DNA from: Fibrobacteraceae bacterium
GTDB lineage: Bacteria > Fibrobacterota > Fibrobacteria > Fibrobacterales > Fibrobacteraceae
Reading direction: 5' to 3'
Length of the DNA stretch: 10,333 bases
Assembly: GCA_021443045.1 (NCBI GenBank)
Contig: JABUUT010000011.1
Location: 32,497-42,829 of the forward strand
Shown: one piece after another, positions 1 to 8,000 of the stretch
How the letters are laid out: each line of letters opens with the position of its first letter
Numbering within the stretch: the stretch's first letter is position 1
The notes under the pieces: generated by a model
Seen by the model: only the letters and a program-made list of their open reading frames with translations
What the model was told of the DNA's origin: nothing
Database searches by the model: none
Position numbers and translations under genes: made by a program

Positions 1-19
1 CACGAAGTTCGGGATGACA
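1..19. repeat. Truncated edge of an intergenic repeat element
   Basis: Read on the minus strand, the first bases give TGTCATCCCGAACTTCG. This resembles the dispersed GTCATCCCGAACTT-type intergenic repeats of many bacterial genomes. The rest of the copy would lie outside the window. It shares the core GGATGAC (12-18) with two further fragments downstream, at 89-95 and 152-158, all in the same orientation. The call rests on sequence style only, and copy number cannot be judged here. Confidence 0.4.
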
Positions 20-61
20 AGGCATTAACCATTAAACATTAATAATTGATACCACATTCAC

Positions 62-95
62 AGGATCCTTCACGGCGTATGCCGTTCAGGATGAC
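62..95. repeat. Intergenic hairpin repeat (REP-like)
   Basis: An imperfect two-level inverted repeat is visible. The outer arms are ATCCT (65-69) and AGGAT (88-92). The inner arms are ACGGC (72-76) and GCCGT (81-85) around a GTAT loop, with a 2x2 internal mismatch (tc/tc) between the two stems. The minus-strand form, GTCATCCTGAACGGC...GAAGGATCC, is the layout of dispersed REP-like intergenic elements. It lies about 120 bases past the stop of the minus-strand gene and has no T-run after it, so it is not a typical intrinsic terminator. It could still act as a 3' stabilising structure. Confidence 0.5.
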
Positions 96-149
96 ACCGC
101 TGATAGCTGACTACTCAATAAAACATAGATTGAGCTACAGGAGCAAAGG

Positions 150-193
150 AAGGATGACTCCGATTACTGATAACAGACGACATCCTTGGATCC
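150..193. repeat. Third decayed repeat fragment with 7-bp inverted arms
   Basis: AAGGATG (150-156) and CATCCTT (181-187) are perfect inverted arms separated by 24 bases. The fragment contains the GGATGAC core (152-158) and a GGATCC box (188-193), which also occurs at 63-68. The large loop and lack of a following T-run on either strand argue against a strong terminator for the gene ending at 214. It is best read as a degenerate copy of the same intergenic repeat family. No other recognisable terminator is seen between 1 and 213. Confidence 0.35.
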
Positions 194-213
194 TATCACC
201 GTTTACAAACAAC

Positions 214-3200
214 CTATTTCTTTGGTCTCTTGTAGCCAAAGGGTTTTAACAAATCTTCCGAAGCCTTGCGCACAGCACCCATCTTCTGGTCTTTCTTTGC
301 ATCATCCTTTACAGGAGGCAATGTGCAGCGCAACTTGGCCTTCATAGAAACTTCTGTCTTGTACACATAGGAGCCCGTTGCGTACAAACGACCGCTTGCG
401 TCTCGAACATCCCCATTCTTATCGGGCTTTTGTTCAAAGTACATTTGCAACATGCCAGCCTTTGTAACATAATCCGGGTTGTTCAATTCCTGACTAAAAC
501 TGAAGTAATCCACAAAGTTACCCAACGTGGTATACACCCAAATCTTCACATTCAGCTTGGTATCGTAAAGGTTGGCACGAGTGTAATCCGAAGACAAATC
601 TTTTTGGAATTCATCGCTGCAGTATTCCTTTACATATTCTTCCACAGGCATCTTGGCACTATTGGAGGCATCAACGCCATCAAGGGATACGGAACCATCG
701 GAACTCAGCAAATCATCTAATGTGGCAAGGCCAGCAATTCCGCTAACAATAGGAGCTTTAACATCGATGATCAGCGTGGGGCCCAAATGGCCTTCCAAAC
801 CTGGATAAGGTTCGTTGCCCTTGCCATCATGTTTTTTACCCTTTACACTAGTAAGCACCTCTTCTTCTTTGTCTGTATTGGGGTTGTACAAAGTAACGGC
901 ATATTCTTCACCATCTTCTGGTTCATTAACGCTGTAGTATTCATCAACCCGATTGTCAGTTACAATAGTCACAGGCGTTTCCACAGAAATTTCCACGTCC
1001 TTGGCATTTTTCATAACCACATAGACGATGGCGGTATCCACATTTCCGGCCTTGTCCTTGTACATACGCACAATAGCGTTGGGTCCTTTTTCCAAGCCCT
1101 GCATCACAAGGGTATCCTGCACCACCGGGCCCTTACCATCTTTCAAATCTACAGTCCACTCCACATTGGTAAAGTTGGCGCGAATCACCTGGTCTTTTAC
1201 AGGAGTAAGAATTTCAACCTTAGGAGCTACAATGTCGTATACAATAACCAACGAACGAGAAGCAGAGTTTCCAAATTCGTTTTCGTACGTATAAGTTAGC
1301 TTGTAGCTAATGTTTCCTTCTTTGTCCTTAAGAACCGATAATTTATCCGAAACAGGGTAAGCAATTAAAATTTCTTTTCCATTTTTATCTTTGTAGGTGT
1401 AAGAAACGGAGTAAGGGCTTCCAAATTCATTTTTCAAAAGTTTTCCTGTGGAGGCATCCACATCCATGGAAACCACCACCGTCTTTCCATCTAGGGTAGT
1501 TTCAAAAGAAATTGTCATCACTTCTTCACCGTCTTTATTTTTTACCACATCGCCCTTAAGGTCTGCAACAAAAGAAACCTTTACAGGCACACCATTGGCC
1601 GTGTCTAGGTAAGTTACCAAACGGAGGCTGTCGTTATACGGGTTCCGCGTAGCTCCAGAGCCAGGAACCACATTCAGTTTTAAGCCCGCATCGGCCACAG
1701 AGGCAATGGTTTTTGATAAGGAACTGTTGTTTGCCAAGCCCTTAATAGTATCGAGAGTGGCCGAAATGGTTTCTTCTATTTTCTTTTCATGGAAGGTGGA
1801 ATCGGTGTAGTAATCATCTATAACAGGCGTTGTTATGGAAACGTCAATTACATTATTTTTCTTGTTCACATAAACGGCGGTGTCACCTTCGGCTCGTTCT
1901 TCCACAATGGTGTAAATATTGCCGGCATCATTGTTTCCAGCATCGGTAGACACTTCCACCCTAGGCGTTCTAGTGCATACAAAAATCCAAATAATCTTTG
2001 TTCCCGGAACATCCTTGGTTTCGTCATAGTAGTTTAGTTCAACGACATTGTAGCCTTCGTGAAGACCAGTCAAAGTAGTATCGGGCTGGCGAATGTTGTC
2101 GGCATTCCAAGTAATGGTAATGGTGTTTTCGTTTACAAAGATAGTGTCGGTTACAAATTCCCAAACCTTTCCGTCTTCACCCGTGCCCGTTTCTACAACA
2201 ATCACTGGTTCTTCATAAATGTTCTTCACAATAATGGTTACCACATTGCCATCATCCAAATCGGAATTGACCACTTTTAGTTTTAGCACATACATGGAGT
2301 CGGCTTCAAAATCTAGGGGAGTCTTTGTGGTTATGGCACCACCGGCACCATCGCTAGACAAAGCAACGGCAAACTTGCTGGTGTCACCAGAAAGAATAGA
2401 GAAACTGTACTTGCGGAACACCTTAGCCGTATCTTCGTCATAAACTGGAACAACCCCAACCAGCGTACCCCTAGGTTGGTTTTCGGAAACATAGAGTGTT
2501 GTATCGCGAAGGCCATCCAGCTCATTTACATCCAGAACCTTAATGGTTACAGTAGCCGTATCCGACAAGCCTTCAGAATCGGTAACCATGATGTCGAAAA
2601 CATATAAAGCCTTTACTTCGTGGTTAAAAGATTTAAGTGCCGTAATTTGGCCTGTTACCGGGTCTATGGCAAAATCATCTTGTGCCGTTACCATGGTGAA
2701 TACCAAATTAGGATCGTTGTCTATATCCTTTGCCACGACGGTTACAACAGAATCGCCCACATTATTGTTTTCTTTGATGTTCAGAACGCCCAAATCGGCA
2801 ATGGTGGGAGCGTCGTTCAAATTGTTAATGACAATGGTTCTTGTGTATATGGAGTCGGAAGTGGCCTTGGCACTTGGGTCATACACGCTAAATTTAAAGG
2901 TTGTGTATGGGTTTCCTATGTCGTCGGGCAAGGACTGGAAAACCAGAAGATTCATTTGGGAAGAAGCAATGGAGTCGCCAACCTTTACCAGATTTCCATT
3001 AAACTTCAAGGAGCCCTTGGCAGGCAAGGATTCAATGATAATGGAATAAGAAGCCAAATCCTTAAGGAGAACATCTCCATAAGCCTTAAATGCGTAAATG
3101 CCTGTAAAACTAAAGGGGGTATCTTCGAAACCTGCAATAGTGTCATCCACACTTAATGGGCCCAAATCATCATCGATAATCGAAATTGGAGCTACGCCGT

Positions 3201-4854
3201 TACCCTTTACAAGAATGCCTCCGCTTTTAATAACAGCTCCTTCAAGGTCCATAAAATGAATTTCAAAGGTTTCATTTTCTTCCTGTATTTTATCATCTTC
3301 TATTTGCAACAAAATAGGTTTATCAGGATAAATGCTTCCCTTTTTATAATTGGCAACTCCATACACTGAACCATCGGCGGCACAGATAGGAATGTTGTAT
3401 GTACTCAAATTTACATCTGCCAAGCTGGCATCATAATTTCCTTCGGCCTTGCCTTCTTCGGCGTTTCCATAAAATTTAAAGCAATACTTGTAGGAAACTG
3501 CGGTAGAAGGAATTTTATCAAGCACAATAGAAATGGTGTCTACACTATTTTTTCCTTCATAAAGATTTTTTCCAAGTTCAGCCTCCACTCCAGGAGGGTC
3601 AAAGGGAACATAGCGAAAATCTTTAGCCCTAAATTCGGCATTAAACTGAATGTACCTTGCCAGAATTTGCCCTGCAAAGGTGGTATTCTGTTCCACAATA
3701 AATTTGCTTGCAGTAATGTAGGTGCCCTGCAAATTTTTTTGTGCGGCACTGAGATTAATGTCATAAGGCGTATAAATCAACAGGTTTCCAGCATAATCCT
3801 TGTTGGAAACAGTATTGCTCTTTACAACAGTTATTCCATCATCAGCATATTCATATACAAGCTCTTCACCCCATGTTTTTGTAGAAACATTCCAATGGGT
3901 TGCAGCCGAAACATGCATCACTTCAATATTCAAATTAGGAGTAGCATCAAAAGATAGAGAACCATTTAAGAATATGCGAGTAAGACGGCCATTGGCAGGC
4001 ATTCTCACAATGAGCTTGGCATTATTCCCCAAAGAAATGCTTTCGATAAAGATATCGCAAACACCAGTGACAGCACAAATGTCTGTTGCGGTACCCTCTT
4101 CTGGAACATCAATATAAGCAACGGTTCCTCTGGCATCAATAGCAGGCCTATAAGTTACCGAAGTGTCTACCCCAGGAACTTCCAAATTCAAGTCTACCAG
4201 GGGAACCACATTGGTATCATTACACAAAGCCGGATTCAGATTCTCAGTGTAAGTATTGCATAAATTATCGTATTCATTGGAGCCTCCAACAGTGTTTGTC
4301 ACATCGCAGCCACCAGCATCAAGCAGACTACCAACGACAGCTCTACCGGCACGAGGATTGGTAATAGCTTCCACAGAAAATGTATTTACATGGCCTCCAA
4401 TACATACATTTCCGTTGTACACATCCCTGCCTCGCGAATTAAATCCAGTTTGAAAATTTCCTAAAAAACGAATGGGTCCAGTAAGCAAAGTATCATAGCC
4501 ATCCTGGTTGGAGTAGGAACCACCAAAAAGAATGGCTCCACCTAAATTATGGTTAATATTACCCGTAAAATACAGATTTCCCTTTGCACTGCCCACATAA
4601 CCTATGGTATCTGTGATGTAAATATTTTGGCCTTTAAAATTAATGCCATACTTATCACCACCATCATTGTGAGCCAAATCTCCAGTAGCAAAAAGCTTGT
4701 ACTTGATAAGCCGGTCCCATTCCTCCTGCTGCACCGCAGGGTCTTCGCCTACCGTAGAAAACTTGAACGGCCTTACATCTGCGGCATGGGAAACAACCGA
4801 CACAAGGAGTGCCACCAAAAAAACCACATCCAAACTTACTTTTTGCTTACGCAT
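214..4854 (-). CDS. Giant secreted Calx-beta/cadherin multidomain surface protein (paralogue 1)
   Basis: A 1546-residue exported protein, probably a calcium-dependent adhesin or cell-surface structural protein; the role is inferred from its modules. Residues 1-24 are a signal peptide (basic MRKQK, hydrophobic core, cut after SHA, no lipobox Cys). About 27-420 resembles choice-of-anchor-A domains: FTGNI/LFGGS strand pattern, later QGTY and FAGQI-type strands, six Cys (151, 183, 199, 211, 260, 266). About 428-565 is Calx-beta (acidic EDD then IIDDD at 559-563). About 572-680 is a cadherin-like beta domain. Cadherin repeats follow at 682-779 and 780-882, the latter with LDFEAD. Ig-like modules are at about 886-967 and 1206-1285, with three ~36-residue repeats between (1088-1198). 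About 1286-1546 is a conserved C-terminal domain with YATGSYVYKTE and terminal PFGYKRPKK. The start is supported by AGGAG six bases upstream. It is a tandem paralogue of the gene at 5039-9391 and no intrinsic terminator is evident after it. Confidence 0.95.
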   Translation of the reverse strand: MRKQKVSLDVVFLVALLVSVVSHAADVRPFKFSTVGEDPAVQQEEWDRLIKYKLFATGDLAHNDGGDKYGINFKGQNIYITDTIGYVGSAKGNLYFTGNINHNLGGAILFGGSYSNQDGYDTLLTGPIRFLGNFQTGFNSRGRDVYNGNVCIGGHVNTFSVEAITNPRAGRAVVGSLLDAGGCDVTNTVGGSNEYDNLCNTYTENLNPALCNDTNVVPLVDLNLEVPGVDTSVTYRPAIDARGTVAYIDVPEEGTATDICAVTGVCDIFIESISLGNNAKLIVRMPANGRLTRIFLNGSLSFDATPNLNIEVMHVSAATHWNVSTKTWGEELVYEYADDGITVVKSNTVSNKDYAGNLLIYTPYDINLSAAQKNLQGTYITASKFIVEQNTTFAGQILARYIQFNAEFRAKDFRYVPFDPPGVEAELGKNLYEGKNSVDTISIVLDKIPSTAVSYKYCFKFYGNAEEGKAEGNYDASLADVNLSTYNIPICAADGSVYGVANYKKGSIYPDKPILLQIEDDKIQEENETFEIHFMDLEGAVIKSGGILVKGNGVAPISIIDDDLGPLSVDDTIAGFEDTPFSFTGIYAFKAYGDVLLKDLASYSIIIESLPAKGSLKFNGNLVKVGDSIASSQMNLLVFQSLPDDIGNPYTTFKFSVYDPSAKATSDSIYTRTIVINNLNDAPTIADLGVLNIKENNNVGDSVVTVVAKDIDNDPNLVFTMVTAQDDFAIDPVTGQITALKSFNHEVKALYVFDIMVTDSEGLSDTATVTIKVLDVNELDGLRDTTLYVSENQPRGTLVGVVPVYDEDTAKVFRKYSFSILSGDTSKFAVALSSDGAGGAITTKTPLDFEADSMYVLKLKVVNSDLDDGNVVTIIVKNIYEEPVIVVETGTGEDGKVWEFVTDTIFVNENTITITWNADNIRQPDTTLTGLHEGYNVVELNYYDETKDVPGTKIIWIFVCTRTPRVEVSTDAGNNDAGNIYTIVEERAEGDTAVYVNKKNNVIDVSITTPVIDDYYTDSTFHEKKIEETISATLDTIKGLANNSSLSKTIASVADAGLKLNVVPGSGATRNPYNDSLRLVTYLDTANGVPVKVSFVADLKGDVVKNKDGEEVMTISFETTLDGKTVVVSMDVDASTGKLLKNEFGSPYSVSYTYKDKNGKEILIAYPVSDKLSVLKDKEGNISYKLTYTYENEFGNSASRSLVIVYDIVAPKVEILTPVKDQVIRANFTNVEWTVDLKDGKGPVVQDTLVMQGLEKGPNAIVRMYKDKAGNVDTAIVYVVMKNAKDVEISVETPVTIVTDNRVDEYYSVNEPEDGEEYAVTLYNPNTDKEEEVLTSVKGKKHDGKGNEPYPGLEGHLGPTLIIDVKAPIVSGIAGLATLDDLLSSDGSVSLDGVDASNSAKMPVEEYVKEYCSDEFQKDLSSDYTRANLYDTKLNVKIWVYTTLGNFVDYFSFSQELNNPDYVTKAGMLQMYFEQKPDKNGDVRDASGRLYATGSYVYKTEVSMKAKLRCTLPPVKDDAKKDQKMGAVRKASEDLLKPFGYKRPKK
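1261..1593 (-). repeat. Three ~36-residue tandem beta repeats inside paralogue 1
   Basis: Residues 1088-1198 divide into three units that begin GVPVKVSF, GKTVVVSM and GKEILIAY. Each runs through an Asp-containing turn and a charged loop (KNKDGE, KNEFGS, KDKEGN) to a second strand (MTISF, YSVSY, YKLTY). The pattern is roughly G-K-x-V-x-V-S-aromatic, x-x-D, x-G-x-hydrophobic, x-K-x-x-x-G, then V-S-aromatic. The same three units occur at the equivalent place in the neighbouring paralogue. I do not recognise the unit as a named domain; a stack of beta hairpins is likely. Confidence 0.6.
2209..2811 (-). repeat. Tandem pair of cadherin repeats in paralogue 1
   Basis: Residues 682-779 (2518-2811) and 780-882 (2209-2517) each show cadherin features. 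There is an acidic calcium-site loop (KDIDND in the first, VYDEDT in the second), a G-x-I-T strand (GQITAL; GAITTK), then NHEV or LDFEAD, the equivalent of the cadherin LDxE calcium ligand, and a final TVTIKVLDVNE or VVTIIVKN strand. Cadherin repeats are rigidified by calcium bound between successive units. The neighbouring paralogue has only one such unit here. Confidence 0.8.
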
Positions 4855-4860
4855 AAGATA

Positions 4861-4865
4861 CTCCT
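4861..4865 (-). promoter_or_regulatory. Shine-Dalgarno AGGAG for paralogue 1
   Basis: On the minus strand AGGAG is followed by TATCTT and the ATG at 4854-4852, a six-base spacing. This fixes the start codon of the 1546-residue gene and matches the N-terminal edge expected for its signal peptide. Confidence 0.85.
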
Positions 4866-4882
4866 AGGAATAAAATATTCCT
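4866..4882 (-). promoter_or_regulatory. Small hairpin directly upstream of the Shine-Dalgarno
   Basis: AGGAATA (4866-4872) and TATTCCT (4876-4882) are perfect 7-bp inverted arms around a three-base AAA loop. They abut the Shine-Dalgarno of the paralogue 1 gene with no gap. The stem is AT-rich and so only moderately stable. It could keep the leader open or modulate ribosome access, possibly with temperature. This role is inference from position only. Confidence 0.4.
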
Positions 4883-4907
4883 GAAAAACTCAACATCCCA
4901 TTTTTCC

Positions 4908-4915
4908 CAAAAGTA
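4908..4915 (-). promoter_or_regulatory. Candidate promoter element TACTTTTG for paralogue 1
   Basis: The minus strand reads TACTTTTG, an exact match to TAnnTTTG, the -7 element of Bacteroidetes primary-sigma promoters. It would put the transcription start near 4901 and give a leader of about 45-50 bases. No good TTTG/TTG -33 box is seen at the expected distance. Whether this phylum uses the element is not known to me. An alternative promoter lies slightly upstream at 4942-4950. Confidence 0.35.
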
Positions 4916-4941
4916 TTACTTTGGGGAGTATTTGTTAAATA

Positions 4942-4950
4942 AATATAACA
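4942..4950 (-). promoter_or_regulatory. Alternative extended -10 (TGTTATATT) for paralogue 1
   Basis: The minus strand reads TGTTATATT, an extended -10 (TGn) with a hexamer one mismatch from TATAAT. The -35 position would fall at the edge of the upstream terminator, where only a weak TTTTAA is present. The transcription start would be near 4935, giving a leader of about 80 bases that includes the hairpin at 4866-4882. It competes with the TAnnTTTG candidate at 4908-4915, and sequence alone cannot decide between them. Confidence 0.3.
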
Positions 4951-4966
4951 TTTAAAACCCACAATT

Positions 4967-4997
4967 AAAACGCCCCGTTTAATAAACGGGGCGTTTT
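4967..4997 (-). terminator. Intrinsic terminator between the two paralogues
   Basis: AAAACGCCCCGTTT (4967-4980) and AAACGGGGCGTTTT (4984-4997) form a perfect 14-bp stem with a three-base AAT loop. The stem has a GC-rich core flanked by A/T tracts, so it can work in either direction. It starts 41 bases after the stop of the 1450-residue minus-strand gene and precedes the 1546-residue gene. It should therefore end the first transcript and insulate the second. Confidence 0.88.
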
Positions 4998-5038
4998 GTA
5001 CATTTATTTAAACATTTAGTGATTTATTCCACAGAAAA

Positions 5039-8000
5039 TTACTTCTTTGGAGGGCGTTTGTAGCCAAATGGCACCAGAATGTTGCCTTCCTCCTTTCGTT
5101 TTTCACCTACCCTACCCTTCTTGTTTTCATCGGAAATTGGAGGCAATGTGCAAGAAAGAGTGGAACGCATTGTGGATTCTGTTTTGTATAAATAAGACCC
5201 TGTGGCATAATTGCGGCCTTCAGAATCCTTGATTTCACCTTGTTCATTAGGCTTTTGCTCAAAGAAAATCTTCAAAAGACCTGCATCCGAAATAAAATCG
5301 GGGTCGTTCATTTCTTGGGTGAACTTAAAGTAATCTACAAAGTGGCCCAAATTAGTATAAACCCAAATTTTAACAAACAACTTGGTGTCAAATAAACTTA
5401 GCTTGCTAATATCTCCCTTAGAGGTAAAGTATTTGTCCTGGAAATCTTCGGAGCAGTAGGTTTCAACGTACTCATCTACAGAAATCTTTTTACTTTCTGC
5501 AGCGTCAACGCCATCTAGTGCCACATAGCCATTTGAAACAATATCATCTAAGGTGGCTAAGCCCCCAACGGCATTAACCATGGGTGCGCGAACGTCTATA
5601 ATCAAGGTGGGGCCTAAGTGGCCTTCCAAGGTTCCATAGGGGGCGTTGCCAGAACCTTCCTGAGAGCCAAAGCTTCCTCCCACTATAGTTTCCACTTCCT
5701 TATTGGCAGAAGGGTCCAGCAAACTCACTCCGTAAGACTGTCCCTTTACGGGAGTATAAACCGAGTAATACTCATCCACTTTATCAGGAGTCATGCTGGA
5801 AACATTTTTCTCCAGAGAAATGGCAATATCCTTAATTTCCTTGACAAACACCGATATAATCATGGAATCCACGTTACCGGCCTTATCACGGTAGTAACGG
5901 GCAATTTCATTCCAGCCAGTTTCCAAGGCCTGCATATTCAAGGAATCCTGAGGCAAGCAACCCTTTCCATCAAACAAATCCACACACCAATCAACAGAAA
6001 CAAAGCTGGTGCTTAGGTTGGCCTTGTCTTCTGGAGTAACAATAAGAACTTTTGGCTTTACCGCATCCATCACCACATAAATGGACCGTACTGCCGTATT
6101 GCCAAAAGCATTGGTGTAGGTGTATTCCAACCGGTAACCCACATCTTTTTCGTTGTCTTCAATAATTTTTCCAGATTCGTCAAGGTAGTAAGAAGCCTTT
6201 GTTTTGGAATTACTATCGGAGGCGGCAATAAAATTAACCATGAAAACACCCTCTGCAGGGCCAGGAATCAAAGTTCCCGTCATGGCATCGGCTTCGTAAG
6301 ATAAGGTAATGTTTTTTCCGTTAGACTTTGCGGCAAAGGAAACGGTTATCACTTCTGTGCCATCTGCATTTTTTATAACATTTCCCTCTTTGTCGGTGTA
6401 GTAGGATACGGTTACATTTTTACCAGCCACCTTTGTATCGTAACTGCGGAGGTACAGGCTGTCATTGACAATTGTTTTTTGTGAAGCGTCTCCTAAATCA
6501 ATGTCCAGCATAAGGCCTTGGCCTGCAATTTTCTTTATGGTTTCAAAATCGCTGGAAGAAACATTCTGCGGGTTTAAAGAGAAGGGCACTTCAAAGTTTC
6601 GAGTTTGATAATTGCATGTGGAATCGGTGTAGGTGGAATCCAGCACAGGCTCTTTTACCGTTACCACCAAAGTTTGGCGGTCTGGGTTAATGTAAATAGT
6701 GGTATCTTTTTCATCTACAGGTTCCACAATGGTGTAGATATTGGGTGTAAAAGGTACAGTAGAATCAATGGCCAAAGTAATGTCTGGAGACTTGGTGCTC
6801 ACAAAGATAATCACTTCCTTTTTGGCAGGAACATCCTTGGTGGGGTTTTCATAAGTCAGAATTACTTTATTCATACCTTCATTGAGGTTTACCAAGGTGG
6901 TGTCAAATTTAAATTGTCCATCGGCTTCCCAAGAGAGAGTTCCCGTGTACTCATTCATGGTAAAGGTGTTTCCGCAATTTTCCTTGCATTTTACCACACC
7001 ATCCCCTGTTTCAAAGCGGGTAATCTCTATAGTAGACTTTTCAACAATGTTGCTGATTCTTACAACAACCTCGGCGGTATCTTTGTTGGTTCCATCGTTT
7101 ACCAAAACCTTAATGACAAGCACCGTATCGGCCTCGTAATCCAAAGGCTTTTTTGTAGTAATAATACCTGTTTTTTTATCAATATCAAAATATTCCTTGT
7201 CACCCGAAATAATGGATAATTCGTTCTTCAGGAATTCTTCTTCCTTGTCAATGTCTTTTACCAAAACCTTACCCACTTCTTTGCCAACGGTTTCTTCTGT
7301 GGTATCTTCTGCCACAGTAAAGGTGGTATCCACAATAGACGGGGCATCGTTGGAGGGGTCCATGTTAATAGTGAATTTATACGTACTTTCGGTGGCATTA
7401 CCTTGTTCGTTAAGCAGAATGTAGGTAAAAGAGGCGTATGGGGAGCCAAAATCATTCTTTTTACTTAGGAAGGTTAAATTATCCAACTCCGTAGAAACCA
7501 CGGTGTCGCCTATAGTCACCTTTTTATCATTAAACAAGAATGAGCCCTTCGTTGGAACAGAAACAAAAACAATGGAATATCCATCTAAAGGCAAACTGTC
7601 GGAAGTCACAGCATAAAAAGAGGAGTCGTTAAAGTGGAGTACTTCGTCTTCAAAGCCTGTAATGGAGCCATCTTTAGACAAAGGAATATCATCGTCGTCT
7701 ACAATTTTAATGTCATAGTAACCAGAGCGGGAGCCATCAGCCAAAACCGCTCCATTCATATCAAAAAACTTTAAGCGAAAATATTCAGCCCTTTCAGAAA
7801 GGGTATCATCCACCACATAAACCTTAATTTTTACAGTCTTGGTTTCTCCAGCACTTAAAGAAAGTTCCTTGCTGCCGTCTTTACAGAGGTTCAGCTCGGA
7901 ACGGTCCAAATCCACATCGGCATAACTGGCAGAATCATTCTTATGCTCCCTGCCCCACTCTGGGTGTTTGTTGGCCGATTCCGAAAATTCAAAGCAGTAC

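Noticed and set aside
46..249. 67-residue plus-strand frame in the non-coding left end
   Set aside because: It runs through repeat hairpins and into the 3' end of the minus-strand gene, and the peptide has no protein-like features.
2543..3156. Two overlapping plus-strand frames of 168 and 178 codons antisense to paralogue 1
   Set aside because: They lie inside conserved cadherin-coding DNA of the minus-strand gene, overlap each other, and show no motif or ribosome site of their own.
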